Source: Candidatus Omnitrophota bacterium
GTDB taxonomy: Bacteria > Omnitrophota > Gorgyraeia > Zapsychrales > Zapsychraceae
Direction of reading: 5' to 3'
NCBI GenBank assembly: GCA_020430005.1
Contig: JAGQKQ010000096.1
Coordinates: 1 to 6,919, forward strand
DNA length: 6,919 bases
A model generated the notes under the pieces. The model was not told the origin of the DNA. It was given only the letters and a program-made list of their open reading frames with translations, and did no database searches. Below are positions 1 through 6,655 of this stretch, one piece after another. The stretch's first letter is position 1, and every line of letters starts with the position of its first letter. A program made the position numbers and the translations under genes.

Positions 1-680
1 TCTTTATCACCGGCATTGTAAGCCTTGATCATCGCCGCAACGTCTCCGGGCACAATATTCGCTACAACGGAAATAACACCAACTCCGCCCCGGTCCATCA
101 TAGGCAGTGTTAATGCGTCATCTCCGGATAAAATAAGGAAATCATTCCCACAGGCCTTACGGACATCTTCCATTTGCTGCAAGGACCCTGACGCCTCTTT
201 CACACCCACAATATTTTTACAATCGGCAGCCAAACGGGCAACGGTTTCTGTTTCAATATTGCGGGCAGTACGGCCTTCAATATTATAGAGAATAATCGGA
301 ATATCACAGCTATCTGCTACCGCTTTAAAGTGAAGATACAATCCTTTTTGTGTCGGCTTGTTGTAGTACGGTGTTACAACCAAAGCACCATCGGCACCTA
401 CTTTAGCCGCGTGCTGCGTAAATTCAACGGCCTCTGCTGTCGAGTTTGATCCTGTTCCGGCAATCACCGGCACGCGTTTATTAACCGCCTCAACCGTCAC
501 TTCCACAACACGGTGATGTTCAACATGCGATAGTGTCGGAGATTCTCCTGTTGTCCCGCAGGGCACAATACCGTTTGTTCCATTTTCAATTTGAAAATCA
601 ACCAGCTCCTTAATTTTCGCTTCGTCAATTCCCGTTTTGGTAAATGGTGTCACTAGTGCTACGATTGATCCTTTAAACAT
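1..680 (-). CDS. dapA: 4-hydroxy-tetrahydrodipicolinate synthase, 3' end beyond window
   Basis: Cytoplasmic aldolase of the N-acetylneuraminate lyase family that condenses pyruvate with L-aspartate semialdehyde, the first committed step to diaminopimelate and lysine. I translated 226 codons without a stop; the family is about 290 residues, so roughly 65 are off the left edge. Visible motifs, by homology with the E. coli enzyme: GTTGES with Thr43/Thr44, Tyr106 in PYYNKP, Tyr132 in LYNI, Arg137 in GRT, and the Schiff-base Lys161 in GVKEASG. His52, His55, Asn79 and Glu83 align with the E. coli lysine-inhibition site, so feedback inhibition by lysine is likely. Glu135 sits where E. coli DapA has Pro (YNVP). 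The start at 680 is chosen from the Shine-Dalgarno position and the family-typical N-terminus MFKGSIVALVTPF. It lies 118 bases after dapF and is probably in the same transcription unit, but the spacer is structured. Confidence 0.96.
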   Translation of the reverse strand, partial: MFKGSIVALVTPFTKTGIDEAKIKELVDFQIENGTNGIVPCGTTGESPTLSHVEHHRVVEVTVEAVNKRVPVIAGTGSNSTAEAVEFTQHAAKVGADGALVVTPYYNKPTQKGLYLHFKAVADSCDIPIILYNIEGRTARNIETETVARLAADCKNIVGVKEASGSLQQMEDVRKACGNDFLILSGDDALTLPMMDRGGVGVISVVANIVPGDVAAMIKAYNAGDK

Positions 681-686
681 GGCATT

Positions 687-693
687 CTCCCTT
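687..693 (-). promoter_or_regulatory. Shine-Dalgarno site that fixes the dapA start
   Basis: AAGGGAG on the minus strand, 6 bases before the ATG at 680. A second in-frame ATG lies upstream (696-698) and would add six residues (MKRENA). The purine tract falls between the two ATGs, so it can only serve the downstream one. The family-typical start of the protein agrees. Confidence 0.75.
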
Positions 694-700
694 TTCATAT

Positions 701-769
701 GTGATCTGTGCTCGGTGATCCGTGGTCTGACTCAGCATTCCAGATCACAGAACACAGATAACAGACCAC
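701..769. repeat. Imperfect palindrome built of TGATCTGTG-like words, dapF-dapA spacer
   Basis: Two 29-base arms (701-729 and 741-769) are inverted copies with 22 of 29 positions Watson-Crick paired. Two more mismatches become G-U pairs in the minus-strand transcript. The loop is 11 bases (730-740). The arms are themselves made of related words: tgatctgtg at 702-710 and tgatccgtg at 716-724, 14 bases apart, with atctgtg and tgatctg words in the other arm read in reverse complement. There is no T-tract beside it in the transcribed direction, so it is not a standard terminator. The word structure suggests a dispersed short repeat rather than a gene-specific regulator. It could also act as an RNA hairpin between dapF and dapA. 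Confidence 0.7.
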
Positions 770-798
770 TACTTAACCCTTACGTCTTACACTCATGC

Positions 799-1629
799 TT
801 ATAAAAAATATTCACCTTCCGCTATAAACTTCGCACTTCCACGCAACCAAACATTCTCCACTATACCATCACGAACATCAAAAGTGACTTGCAGAATTTC
901 TCCGCCTTTTGTTTTCACCCGCATCTTCGCCGCTTTTTTATTTTGAATGTTCCCGTTGGCCTGAAAATAACCGATAATCGCCGCGGCAACACTTCCGGTT
1001 CCGCAGGCTTTTGTCTCATCCTCCACACCACGTTCGTATGTCCGCGCATGGACCAAACTGTTTTTCACCACTTCCACAAAGTTGACGTTGGTGCCTCTGG
1101 GCGAAAACTGTTTATGATTTCTGATAACACGTCCGATCGTTTGAACATCAACCTTCTCCAAATCATGAACAAAAATGACCGCATGGGGAACACCGGTGTC
1201 AATGTAACTTAATCGCAAATCACGCCCGTTTACCTTAATATTAACTTCCGGTTGAAAATCTTTCGGATCACTTAAGCGGACAATGGCTTCTTCACCATTC
1301 GCCTGCGCCAGAATTTCACCGGCCAAAGTCTCCATAGAAAACAATTCTTTTTTCGGTTTACGGTTCTGCACAATATACGCCGCCATACAACGCGCGCCGT
1401 TTCCGCACATTTCCGCCTCAGAACCGTCCGCGTTAATAATCCGCATACGGTAATCGGATTTTTTAGATTTATCCAGAACCATCAATCCGTCTGCACCGAT
1501 TCCGTTGGTCCGGTCACAGGATTGAACGGCCAGTTTTTTCAAATTGATTTTTGTGTCCGGCGCGTCAATGACCACAAAGTCATTTCCCGCCCCAGCCATC
1601 TTTGTAAATTTTAAGGCTTTTCTTTTCAT
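799..1629 (-). CDS. dapF: Diaminopimelate epimerase
   Basis: Cofactor-independent cytoplasmic epimerase that converts LL-2,6-diaminopimelate to the meso form, used both for peptidoglycan and as the LysA substrate. The protein has 276 residues, normal for the family, with two homologous halves. The catalytic cysteine pair is Cys75 in the NADGSEAEMCGNGARC stretch (residues 67-81) and Cys209 in ACGTGS (208-213). The N-terminal MAGAGNDF (11-18) is the usual M-x-GxGNDF substrate motif. The second-half motif reads ERGVEDETKACGTG, with one residue more between Glu199 and Cys209 than in E. coli; I believe this form occurs in other bacteria. It begins one base after the lysA stop with no clear Shine-Dalgarno, so it is probably translated by coupling to lysA. 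The start at 1629 gives the usual short lead-in before the GNDF motif. Confidence 0.97.
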   Translation of the reverse strand: MKRKALKFTKMAGAGNDFVVIDAPDTKINLKKLAVQSCDRTNGIGADGLMVLDKSKKSDYRMRIINADGSEAEMCGNGARCMAAYIVQNRKPKKELFSMETLAGEILAQANGEEAIVRLSDPKDFQPEVNIKVNGRDLRLSYIDTGVPHAVIFVHDLEKVDVQTIGRVIRNHKQFSPRGTNVNFVEVVKNSLVHARTYERGVEDETKACGTGSVAAAIIGYFQANGNIQNKKAAKMRVKTKGGEILQVTFDVRDGIVENVWLRGSAKFIAEGEYFL

Positions 1630-1630
1630 C

Positions 1631-2890
1631 TTATTTTAAAAACGCAGGAACAGATTCCCCTTTAATCAAATCCTCAAATGTTTCTCTTTTTTTGGCCACA
1701 CCAAATTGACTCCCTTTAACAATAACTTCCGGCGCCCGACCACGAACGTTGTAGTTACTGGCCATAACATACCCGTACGCTCCCGCGCTCATGACCGCCA
1801 ACAAGTCTCCTTTTTTCAAAACCGGCAGTTCACGGTCTTTGGCAAAGTAATCGCCACTCTCACAGATTGGGCCGACGACATCCATCACTTCTTTCTTTCC
1901 CGTTTTCTTTTTTACGGGAACAATTTCGTGATACGCGTCGTATAAAGACGGTCGGATTAAATCATTCATTCCGCCATCAACAATCAGAAATTTCTTAACA
2001 CCGTTGTCTTTCAAATAAAGGACACGCGTGACAAAGATACCGGCATTTCCCGCAATAAAGCGGCCGGGCTCCATGACAATTTTCAAACCCGTCTCTTTTA
2101 AATATGGCAGAACCGCGTCGGCAAAGTCCTGGGCCGTTTGAGGTTTTTCATCTTTATAAATAATCCCTAAACCGCCGCCGATATCCAGATATTCTAATTC
2201 AATGCCGTCTTCGGCACGCAACACATTCAGGAATTCAATCACACGTTTTAAGGCATTCACAAACGGCTCACTCTTTGTAATCTGCGATCCGATATGCACA
2301 TGCAAACCGGAAAAATCGATATTTTTATATTTTGTTTTCGACTTAATAATCTTTCGTGCCGTTGTTAGATCGATTCCGAATTTATTCTTTAGTGTTCCTG
2401 TGGTAATTTTCGCATGCGTCGGAGCTTCCACATCCGGATTAATCCGCAAGGCCACCCGTGCCGTTTTATTCATTTGTCCGGCGATACGGTCAATCTCATC
2501 CAGCTCCGGCAAAGATTCCACATTAAAAAACAAAATTTGTGCTTTGATCGCTTCAACAATCTCTTCTTCGGTTTTTCCAACGGAAGCAAAAACGACCTTT
2601 TTCGTATCAGCTTTGATCTTCTTTAGCTTTTTTAATTCGCCAACAGAAACAATATCAAAACCCGCTCCCTGATCAGCTAATGTTTTTAACACCGCCATAT
2701 TATCATTGGACTTCATGGCAAAACAAATAAGCGGATTAATACTGGCAAACGCCTTTTGAATTTTCGTAAAATGGTCCACCAATGTATTATGACTGTAAAG
2801 ATAAAGCGGCGTTCCCACCTTTTCCACGACATCACTTACTTTTACGGCTTCACAGTAAAGTTCATTATTTTTAAATTTAAAATCGTGCAT
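1631..2890 (-). CDS. lysA: Diaminopimelate decarboxylase
   Basis: PLP-dependent decarboxylase (alanine-racemase-like fold type III, ornithine/DAP decarboxylase group 2) that converts meso-diaminopimelate to L-lysine and CO2, the last step of lysine synthesis. It has 419 residues, as expected. The N-terminal TIM barrel carries the PLP lysine Lys60 in FAMKSNDN, HVHIGSQ (197-203), the phosphate-binding GGG loop (238-240) and EPGR (274-277). The C-terminal beta domain has GGMND (306-310), the active-site CESGD with Cys343 that completes the partner subunit's site, and AYGY (371-374) followed by SNYNVRGRAPEV. These motifs favour DAP over ornithine or arginine decarboxylase, and the lysA-dapF-dapA context agrees. 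It starts 12 bases after the argH stop behind a weak purine stretch (GAGAAAAA) and ends one base before dapF. Confidence 0.97.
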   Translation of the reverse strand: MHDFKFKNNELYCEAVKVSDVVEKVGTPLYLYSHNTLVDHFTKIQKAFASINPLICFAMKSNDNMAVLKTLADQGAGFDIVSVGELKKLKKIKADTKKVVFASVGKTEEEIVEAIKAQILFFNVESLPELDEIDRIAGQMNKTARVALRINPDVEAPTHAKITTGTLKNKFGIDLTTARKIIKSKTKYKNIDFSGLHVHIGSQITKSEPFVNALKRVIEFLNVLRAEDGIELEYLDIGGGLGIIYKDEKPQTAQDFADAVLPYLKETGLKIVMEPGRFIAGNAGIFVTRVLYLKDNGVKKFLIVDGGMNDLIRPSLYDAYHEIVPVKKKTGKKEVMDVVGPICESGDYFAKDRELPVLKKGDLLAVMSAGAYGYVMASNYNVRGRAPEVIVKGSQFGVAKKRETFEDLIKGESVPAFLK

Positions 2891-2902
2891 TGTATTTTTC
2901 TC

Positions 2903-4276
2903 TTATTTTAGTCGTTTCTTCCATTTTTGGATCTGCTGAGCCACAAATGCCGGCCGCGTCGAGCCCAAAGATTGTTTAATTTTAACAGATGTTTCCGGTT
3001 TTAAAAGTTTTTTTACGTCCTCATCAAAATTCGGTGAAAATTTCTGCAAGTCTTTTTTATTCAGTTCTGTCAGAGAAATTCCTTTATCCAAACAGTTCTT
3101 TACCATCAGACCAACCGTGTCATGCGCTTCGCGATAGGAAACACCTTTTGTGATTAAATACTCCATAACATCCACCGTAAAAAATGATTCATCCTGAACA
3201 CGTTTACTTAAAACATCCTTTTTCACTTTTAAAGTACCGAATAATTTCGTCAGCAATCCACCAATATCGTTCGCCTTTTCAATAGATTCAAACAACGGTG
3301 GTTTGTCCAGTTGAAGATCACGATTATACGTTAATGGCAATCCTTTGGTCAAAACCAAAATTTCCATCAGGTTACTATACAACTTGGCGCTTTCCCCGCG
3401 AATCAATTCCATAATATCCGGATTCTTTTTATGCGGCATAATAGATGATCCTGTACATAACGACCAGTCAATATCCACAAAATTGAATTCACTGGTGGCC
3501 CAGACAATCATATCCTCCGCGATACGTGAAGAATGCATACCGAAAATCGCCAGACCAGACAATGTTTCCACAATAAAATCACGATCACTGACCGCATCGA
3601 TACTGTTCGCCGCTGTTTCTTTAAATCCTAACAACTTTGAAACATAAGCTCGATCGGTCGGCAATGAACTTCCGGACAAGGCACAGCTTCCCAAAGGATT
3701 TACATCAATCCGTTTTAAGGCATCCTGTAAACGGGTTTTGTCCCGTTCCAACATTTCCACATACGCCAGCATATGATGGGCTAATAAAACCACCTGTGCG
3801 GCTTGCAAATGGGTATACGCCGGAATAATGACATCTTTGTTCTTTTCGGCAAACTTAACCGCCGCTTTTTGAATGTTTGTGATTTCCTTAATAAGCGCAA
3901 TCAGTTCATCACGGCAATATAACTTCATATCCAATACAATCAGATCATTGCGTGAACGGGCTGTATGCAACTTATCCGCAGGAGCTCCAATCAGCTTTTT
4001 TAATTCCGACTGTACGTTGGTATGAATATCTTCCGCCTTCGGATCATATTTGAATTTACCGTCTTCGATTTGTTTTAACAGTTTCTGTAATCCGGACACA
4101 ATCGCATCAGCATCTTTCTTGGAAATGATCTGACACTTTCCCAGCATCTTCGCGTGCGCGATGCCGCCGATACAGTCATACTTTGCCAGACGGTAGTCAT
4201 AGGAAATGCTATAACTGAACTTGTCGGCTAAACTATCTGTCTGTCCTTCAAATCGACTACCCCAGAATTTATTCAT
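2903..4276 (-). CDS. argH: Argininosuccinate lyase
   Basis: Cytoplasmic homotetrameric lyase of the fumarase/aspartase superfamily that splits argininosuccinate into arginine and fumarate, the final arginine step. It has 457 residues, the family norm. Visible are the N-terminal WGSRF (5-9), TARSRND (105-111), the YTHLQ motif with the catalytic-type His156, and the superfamily signature GSSIMPHKKNPD (276-287) that holds the catalytic serine loop. Two positions depart from the version I know as most common: WGGRF reads WGSRF, and the signature has His282 where Gln is usual (MPQKKNPD). Neither removes a known catalytic residue. A Shine-Dalgarno AAAAGG (4285-4290) sits 8 bases before the ATG. Upstream is a 267-base structured spacer, so argH may head its own unit with lysA and dapF. 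lysA follows after only 12 bases. Confidence 0.97.
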   Translation of the reverse strand: MNKFWGSRFEGQTDSLADKFSYSISYDYRLAKYDCIGGIAHAKMLGKCQIISKKDADAIVSGLQKLLKQIEDGKFKYDPKAEDIHTNVQSELKKLIGAPADKLHTARSRNDLIVLDMKLYCRDELIALIKEITNIQKAAVKFAEKNKDVIIPAYTHLQAAQVVLLAHHMLAYVEMLERDKTRLQDALKRIDVNPLGSCALSGSSLPTDRAYVSKLLGFKETAANSIDAVSDRDFIVETLSGLAIFGMHSSRIAEDMIVWATSEFNFVDIDWSLCTGSSIMPHKKNPDIMELIRGESAKLYSNLMEILVLTKGLPLTYNRDLQLDKPPLFESIEKANDIGGLLTKLFGTLKVKKDVLSKRVQDESFFTVDVMEYLITKGVSYREAHDTVGLMVKNCLDKGISLTELNKKDLQKFSPNFDEDVKKLLKPETSVKIKQSLGSTRPAFVAQQIQKWKKRLK

Positions 4277-4317
4277 AATATTGACCTTTTGTATTATTTA
4301 TTATCCCTATAATTTCA

Positions 4318-4389
4318 TGTCATTCCCGCGGAGGCGGGAATCCATCCAAAACTTGCTGTTTTTGGATCCCTGCTTTCGCAGGGATGACA
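4318..4389. repeat. 72-base palindromic dispersed repeat (ATTCCC-N8-GGGAAT type)
   Basis: The left arm 4318-4351 and right arm 4360-4389 are imperfect inverted copies (the right arm is 30 bases, the left 34 with small insertions) around the 8-base centre cttgctgt. Within it are three 8-base stems: attcccgc/gcgggaat (4322-4329 with 4334-4341), atccaaaa/ttttggat (4344-4351 with 4360-4367) and atccctgc/gcagggat (4366-4373 with 4378-4385). The left stem fits the pattern ATTCCC-N8-GGGAAT, known from Neisseria dRS3 repeats and seen widely in other genomes. The layout is that of a non-autonomous, MITE-like or REP-like element. There is no transposase here, no target duplication that I can see, and no U-tract in either direction to make it a terminator. 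Confidence 0.8.
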
Positions 4390-4439
4390 AAAAATCAAAA
4401 TAATATTTTAATCTTTAAATTTTTCTTATAAGTTTTCGC

Positions 4440-4494
4440 GGTCACCCAAAAATTAACACTTTGGAGCATAGCGTTAATTTTAAAACGTGTGACC
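4440..4494. repeat. Compound stem-loop in the argG-argH spacer
   Basis: An outer stem ggtcac (4440-4445) pairs with gtgacc (4489-4494). An inner stem aaaattaac (4449-4457) pairs perfectly with gttaatttt (4473-4481) around a 15-base loop, with an asymmetric internal loop between the two stems. In the transcribed (minus) direction the inner stem ends in a run of five T bases, but that run lies inside the outer stem and is followed by GGG, so a terminator role is doubtful. The function is unknown. It may be an RNA structure at the argG/argH junction or the remnant of another repeat. Confidence 0.5.
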
Positions 4495-4498
4495 TTAT

Positions 4499-4521
4499 AG
4501 CAATATGCTTTGCATATTGCT
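4499..4521. repeat. Perfect 10-base inverted repeat just after the argG stop
   Basis: agcaatatgc (4499-4508) and gcatattgct (4512-4521) are exact inverted copies around a 3-base centre. The repeat lies 22 bases beyond the argG stop codon. In the minus-strand transcript it would form a tight hairpin, but the bases after it (TATAAGG) are not U-rich, so it is not a typical intrinsic terminator. Other readings are a 3'-end stabilising or processing hairpin, or a dyad operator ahead of argH. It does not fit the ArgR box as I know it. Confidence 0.55.
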
Positions 4522-4543
4522 TTCTTACCTCATACCTCTAGCG

Positions 4544-5713
4544 CTACTTTTGATATGGTACGGTCCACAATTTTATAAATCCATCCGCCAAAGATTGGTC
4601 GAACACGTCCCCTTCGCCATATGTTGCCATTTTCTCGCTATAGCGGGAGAACTTGGATTTTCGTCCGACAACGGTTGCTTTTCCTTTATAAAGTTTTACG
4701 CGAACGGTTCCGGTTGTTGTTTCATGATATTTTTCAAAATACGCGTCCAATTGCGCTTTTAACGGCGTCCACCACAATCCATTGTACGTTAACTCCGCGT
4801 ATTTTAATGATAATGCTTCTTTAAAGCGTAAGCTTTCCCGATCCAAAACCAGACTTTCCAGATCGCGAATGGCCAAATGCAAAATTGCTCCCGCCGGATT
4901 TTCATAAATCTCGCGGGATTTAATTCCGACAAGACGGTTCTCGATCATATCCGTACGTCCCACACCATGTTTACCGCCAATTTCGTTTAACCTCTTCACT
5001 AATTCAAGCGGTTGATAGGCTGTGCCGTCAATCTTCTTAGGAACGCCCTGAGTAAATTCAATTTCCACATAAGCCGGCGTGTTTGGCGCTTTTTTAGGAT
5101 CGGTCGTCAGTTTATAAATGTCTTCCGGCGGTTCTTTCCAAGGATCTTCCAAAACACCGCACTCAATCGCCCGTCCATACACATTTGTATCAATACTATA
5201 CGGACTTTTTTTCGTTACAGGAACCGGAATTCCCTGCGCCTTGGCATAATCAATCTCTTCATCACGTGTTTTAAATTCCCATACACGCACCGGTGCGATG
5301 ACTTCCATCTTTGGTTCCATCAAACGATACGTTACCTCAAATCGAACCTGGTCATTTCCTTTTCCGGTACAGCCATGGACAAGCCCTTGCGCTTTTTCTT
5401 TTCGGGCAACTTCAACTTGTTTCTCGGCGATCAACGGTCGCGATAACGCGCACGCCAAATTATATTTGCTTTCATAAAGAGCTCCCGCCTTTAAAGCCGG
5501 CAACGCATAATTCTCAATCAATTCTTTTTGAAGATTTAAACAGTAAACTTTAGACGCACCGGACTTTAAAGCCTTCTTTTTAATGGCTTCAAAATCATCA
5601 CCCTGCCCGACATCACCGACAACGGCAATCGTTTCATAGCCGCGCTCTTTCAGCCAGGGAATAATACACGACGTGTCCAATCCCCCGGAATAGGCCAATA
5701 CGACTTTCTTCAT
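4544..5713 (-). CDS. argG: Argininosuccinate synthase
   Basis: Cytoplasmic ATP-dependent ligase joining citrulline and aspartate to argininosuccinate, releasing AMP and PPi. It has 389 residues, close to the roughly 400 usual for the short bacterial form. The N-terminal PP-loop ATP site is AYSGGLDTS (7-15). The central signature GCTGKGNDQVRFE (114-126) binds ATP, citrulline and aspartate. Next come YSIDTNVYGR (172-181, usually YSxDxNLWGR) and the conserved GRTDMIENRLVGIKSREIYE block (252-271), with the synthetase/multimerisation domain and C-terminal arm after it. A strong Shine-Dalgarno AAGGAGA (5721-5727) precedes the ATG at 5713. argF ends 27 bases upstream, so these two are very probably co-transcribed. 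The TAG stop lies inside an 8-base palindrome (tagcgcta), probably by chance. Confidence 0.98.
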   Translation of the reverse strand: MKKVVLAYSGGLDTSCIIPWLKERGYETIAVVGDVGQGDDFEAIKKKALKSGASKVYCLNLQKELIENYALPALKAGALYESKYNLACALSRPLIAEKQVEVARKEKAQGLVHGCTGKGNDQVRFEVTYRLMEPKMEVIAPVRVWEFKTRDEEIDYAKAQGIPVPVTKKSPYSIDTNVYGRAIECGVLEDPWKEPPEDIYKLTTDPKKAPNTPAYVEIEFTQGVPKKIDGTAYQPLELVKRLNEIGGKHGVGRTDMIENRLVGIKSREIYENPAGAILHLAIRDLESLVLDRESLRFKEALSLKYAELTYNGLWWTPLKAQLDAYFEKYHETTTGTVRVKLYKGKATVVGRKSKFSRYSEKMATYGEGDVFDQSLADGFIKLWTVPYQK

Positions 5714-5740
5714 ATAAAATTCTCCTTCTTACCGTAAACT

Positions 5741-6655
5741 TTATTTAAAGTGTTCAAACAAAAATATCAAAATCGCCTTTTGCACGTGCAAACGATTTTC
5801 CGCCTGGTCGAATATGATGGAATTTTTACCATCAATCACATCCGCCGTTACTTCTTCCCCACGGTGCGCCGGCAGACAATGCATAAAAATATGATTAGGA
5901 TCAGCTGTTTTTAAAAGCGTTTTATTAATTTGAAACCCTTTAAAAACTTTCAAACGTTCTTTGCCTTCCGTTTCCTGCCCCATACTGACCCAAACGTCGG
6001 AATATACAACATCCGCCCCTTTAACAGCTTCCTTAGGATCATTTGTGATTTTAATTTTTCCCGAATACGTTTTGGCTAACTCGACAACTTCTTTTTCCGG
6101 CTCATATCCTTTGGGTGAGGCGACCGATATATTCATTCCCACCATCGCGCAGGCCAAAAGCAGAGAATGACACACATTATTTCCGTCACCGATATACGCG
6201 ACTTTCAGACCTTCTAAATCATCAAAACGTTCTTTAATCGAAAAGATATCCGCCAAGGCCTGACAAGGATGAAATAAGTCGGATAATCCGTTAATAACCG
6301 GGATTGTCGAATAACGCGCTAAATCATACATGTCCTGATGATCGTTTGTACGGGCCACAATTCCATCCAAATACCGGGATAATGTTTTGGCCACATCCGC
6401 CGTATCTTCCCGCACACCAAGATTGATTTCATCCGGACTAAGATAAATACAGTGCCCGCCTAATTGATGAATCCCCACCTCAAACGAAACACGGGTCCGG
6501 TTTGACGGTTTCTGAAAAAGCAACCCAATCGTTTTTCCAGTCAACGCATTTGATGAATGATTTCGGTAGGATTTAACCTTTTCCGCTAATTCCAATAGTT
6601 TTAACATTTCTTTCGGTGTTAACGTTTCTAAACTCACCAAATCTCGTTTTTTCAT
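5741..6655 (-). CDS. argF: Ornithine carbamoyltransferase, anabolic
   Basis: Cytoplasmic, typically trimeric enzyme that transfers the carbamoyl group from carbamoyl phosphate to ornithine, giving citrulline. It has 304 residues, family-typical. The carbamoyl-phosphate site is visible as SNRTR (51-55, the SxRTR motif), ARTNDH (101-106) and HPCQ (129-132). The ornithine side is the flexible DVWVSMG loop (220-226) and HCLP (259-262). The SMG loop and SNRTR support true ornithine carbamoyltransferase over aspartate, N-acetylornithine or N-succinylornithine carbamoyltransferase, though the last two are separated by few residues. The setting next to argG and argH points to the biosynthetic rather than the catabolic role. 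Its ATG overlaps the argD TGA by 4 bases (ATGA) and its Shine-Dalgarno GAGGTG (6661-6666) lies within the argD tail, so translation is probably coupled. Confidence 0.97.
   Translation of the reverse strand: MKKRDLVSLETLTPKEMLKLLELAEKVKSYRNHSSNALTGKTIGLLFQKPSNRTRVSFEVGIHQLGGHCIYLSPDEINLGVREDTADVAKTLSRYLDGIVARTNDHQDMYDLARYSTIPVINGLSDLFHPCQALADIFSIKERFDDLEGLKVAYIGDGNNVCHSLLLACAMVGMNISVASPKGYEPEKEVVELAKTYSGKIKITNDPKEAVKGADVVYSDVWVSMGQETEGKERLKVFKGFQINKTLLKTADPNHIFMHCLPAHRGEEVTADVIDGKNSIIFDQAENRLHVQKAILIFLFEHFK

Noticed and set aside
696..698. Upstream in-frame ATG for dapA
   Set aside because: The Shine-Dalgarno lies downstream of this ATG, and the extra residues MKRENA do not belong to the family's usual N-terminus.
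4277..4329. Possible argH promoter: ATGACA at the edge of the palindromic repeat and AATAAT nearer argH
   Set aside because: The -35-like box matches 5 of 6, but the best -10-like box is 19 bases away, and the region is AT-rich enough to give such matches by chance.
4221..4403. 60-residue plus-strand reading frame containing FPRRRESI and DPCFRRDD
   Set aside because: It is the translation of the palindromic repeat plus the antisense of the argH start. Such FPRRRESI/FRRDD peptides are a familiar misannotation of this repeat type, and no ribosome binding site or other support is visible.
4318..4494. Rho-independent terminator after argG
   Set aside because: None of the hairpins is followed by a proper U-tract in the minus-strand direction. 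The T-rich run near 4390 precedes the hairpin rather than following it.
4277..4543. ArgR operator (ARG box) ahead of argH
   Set aside because: I found no pair of sites resembling the TNTGAATWWWWATTCANW pattern. The dyad at 4499-4521 has different arms.
4505..4762. Plus-strand frame of 85 residues with a hydrophobic N-terminus
   Set aside because: Almost entirely antisense to the 3' end of argG, whose protein is clearly conserved. The hydrophobic start is a by-product of the complementary strand.
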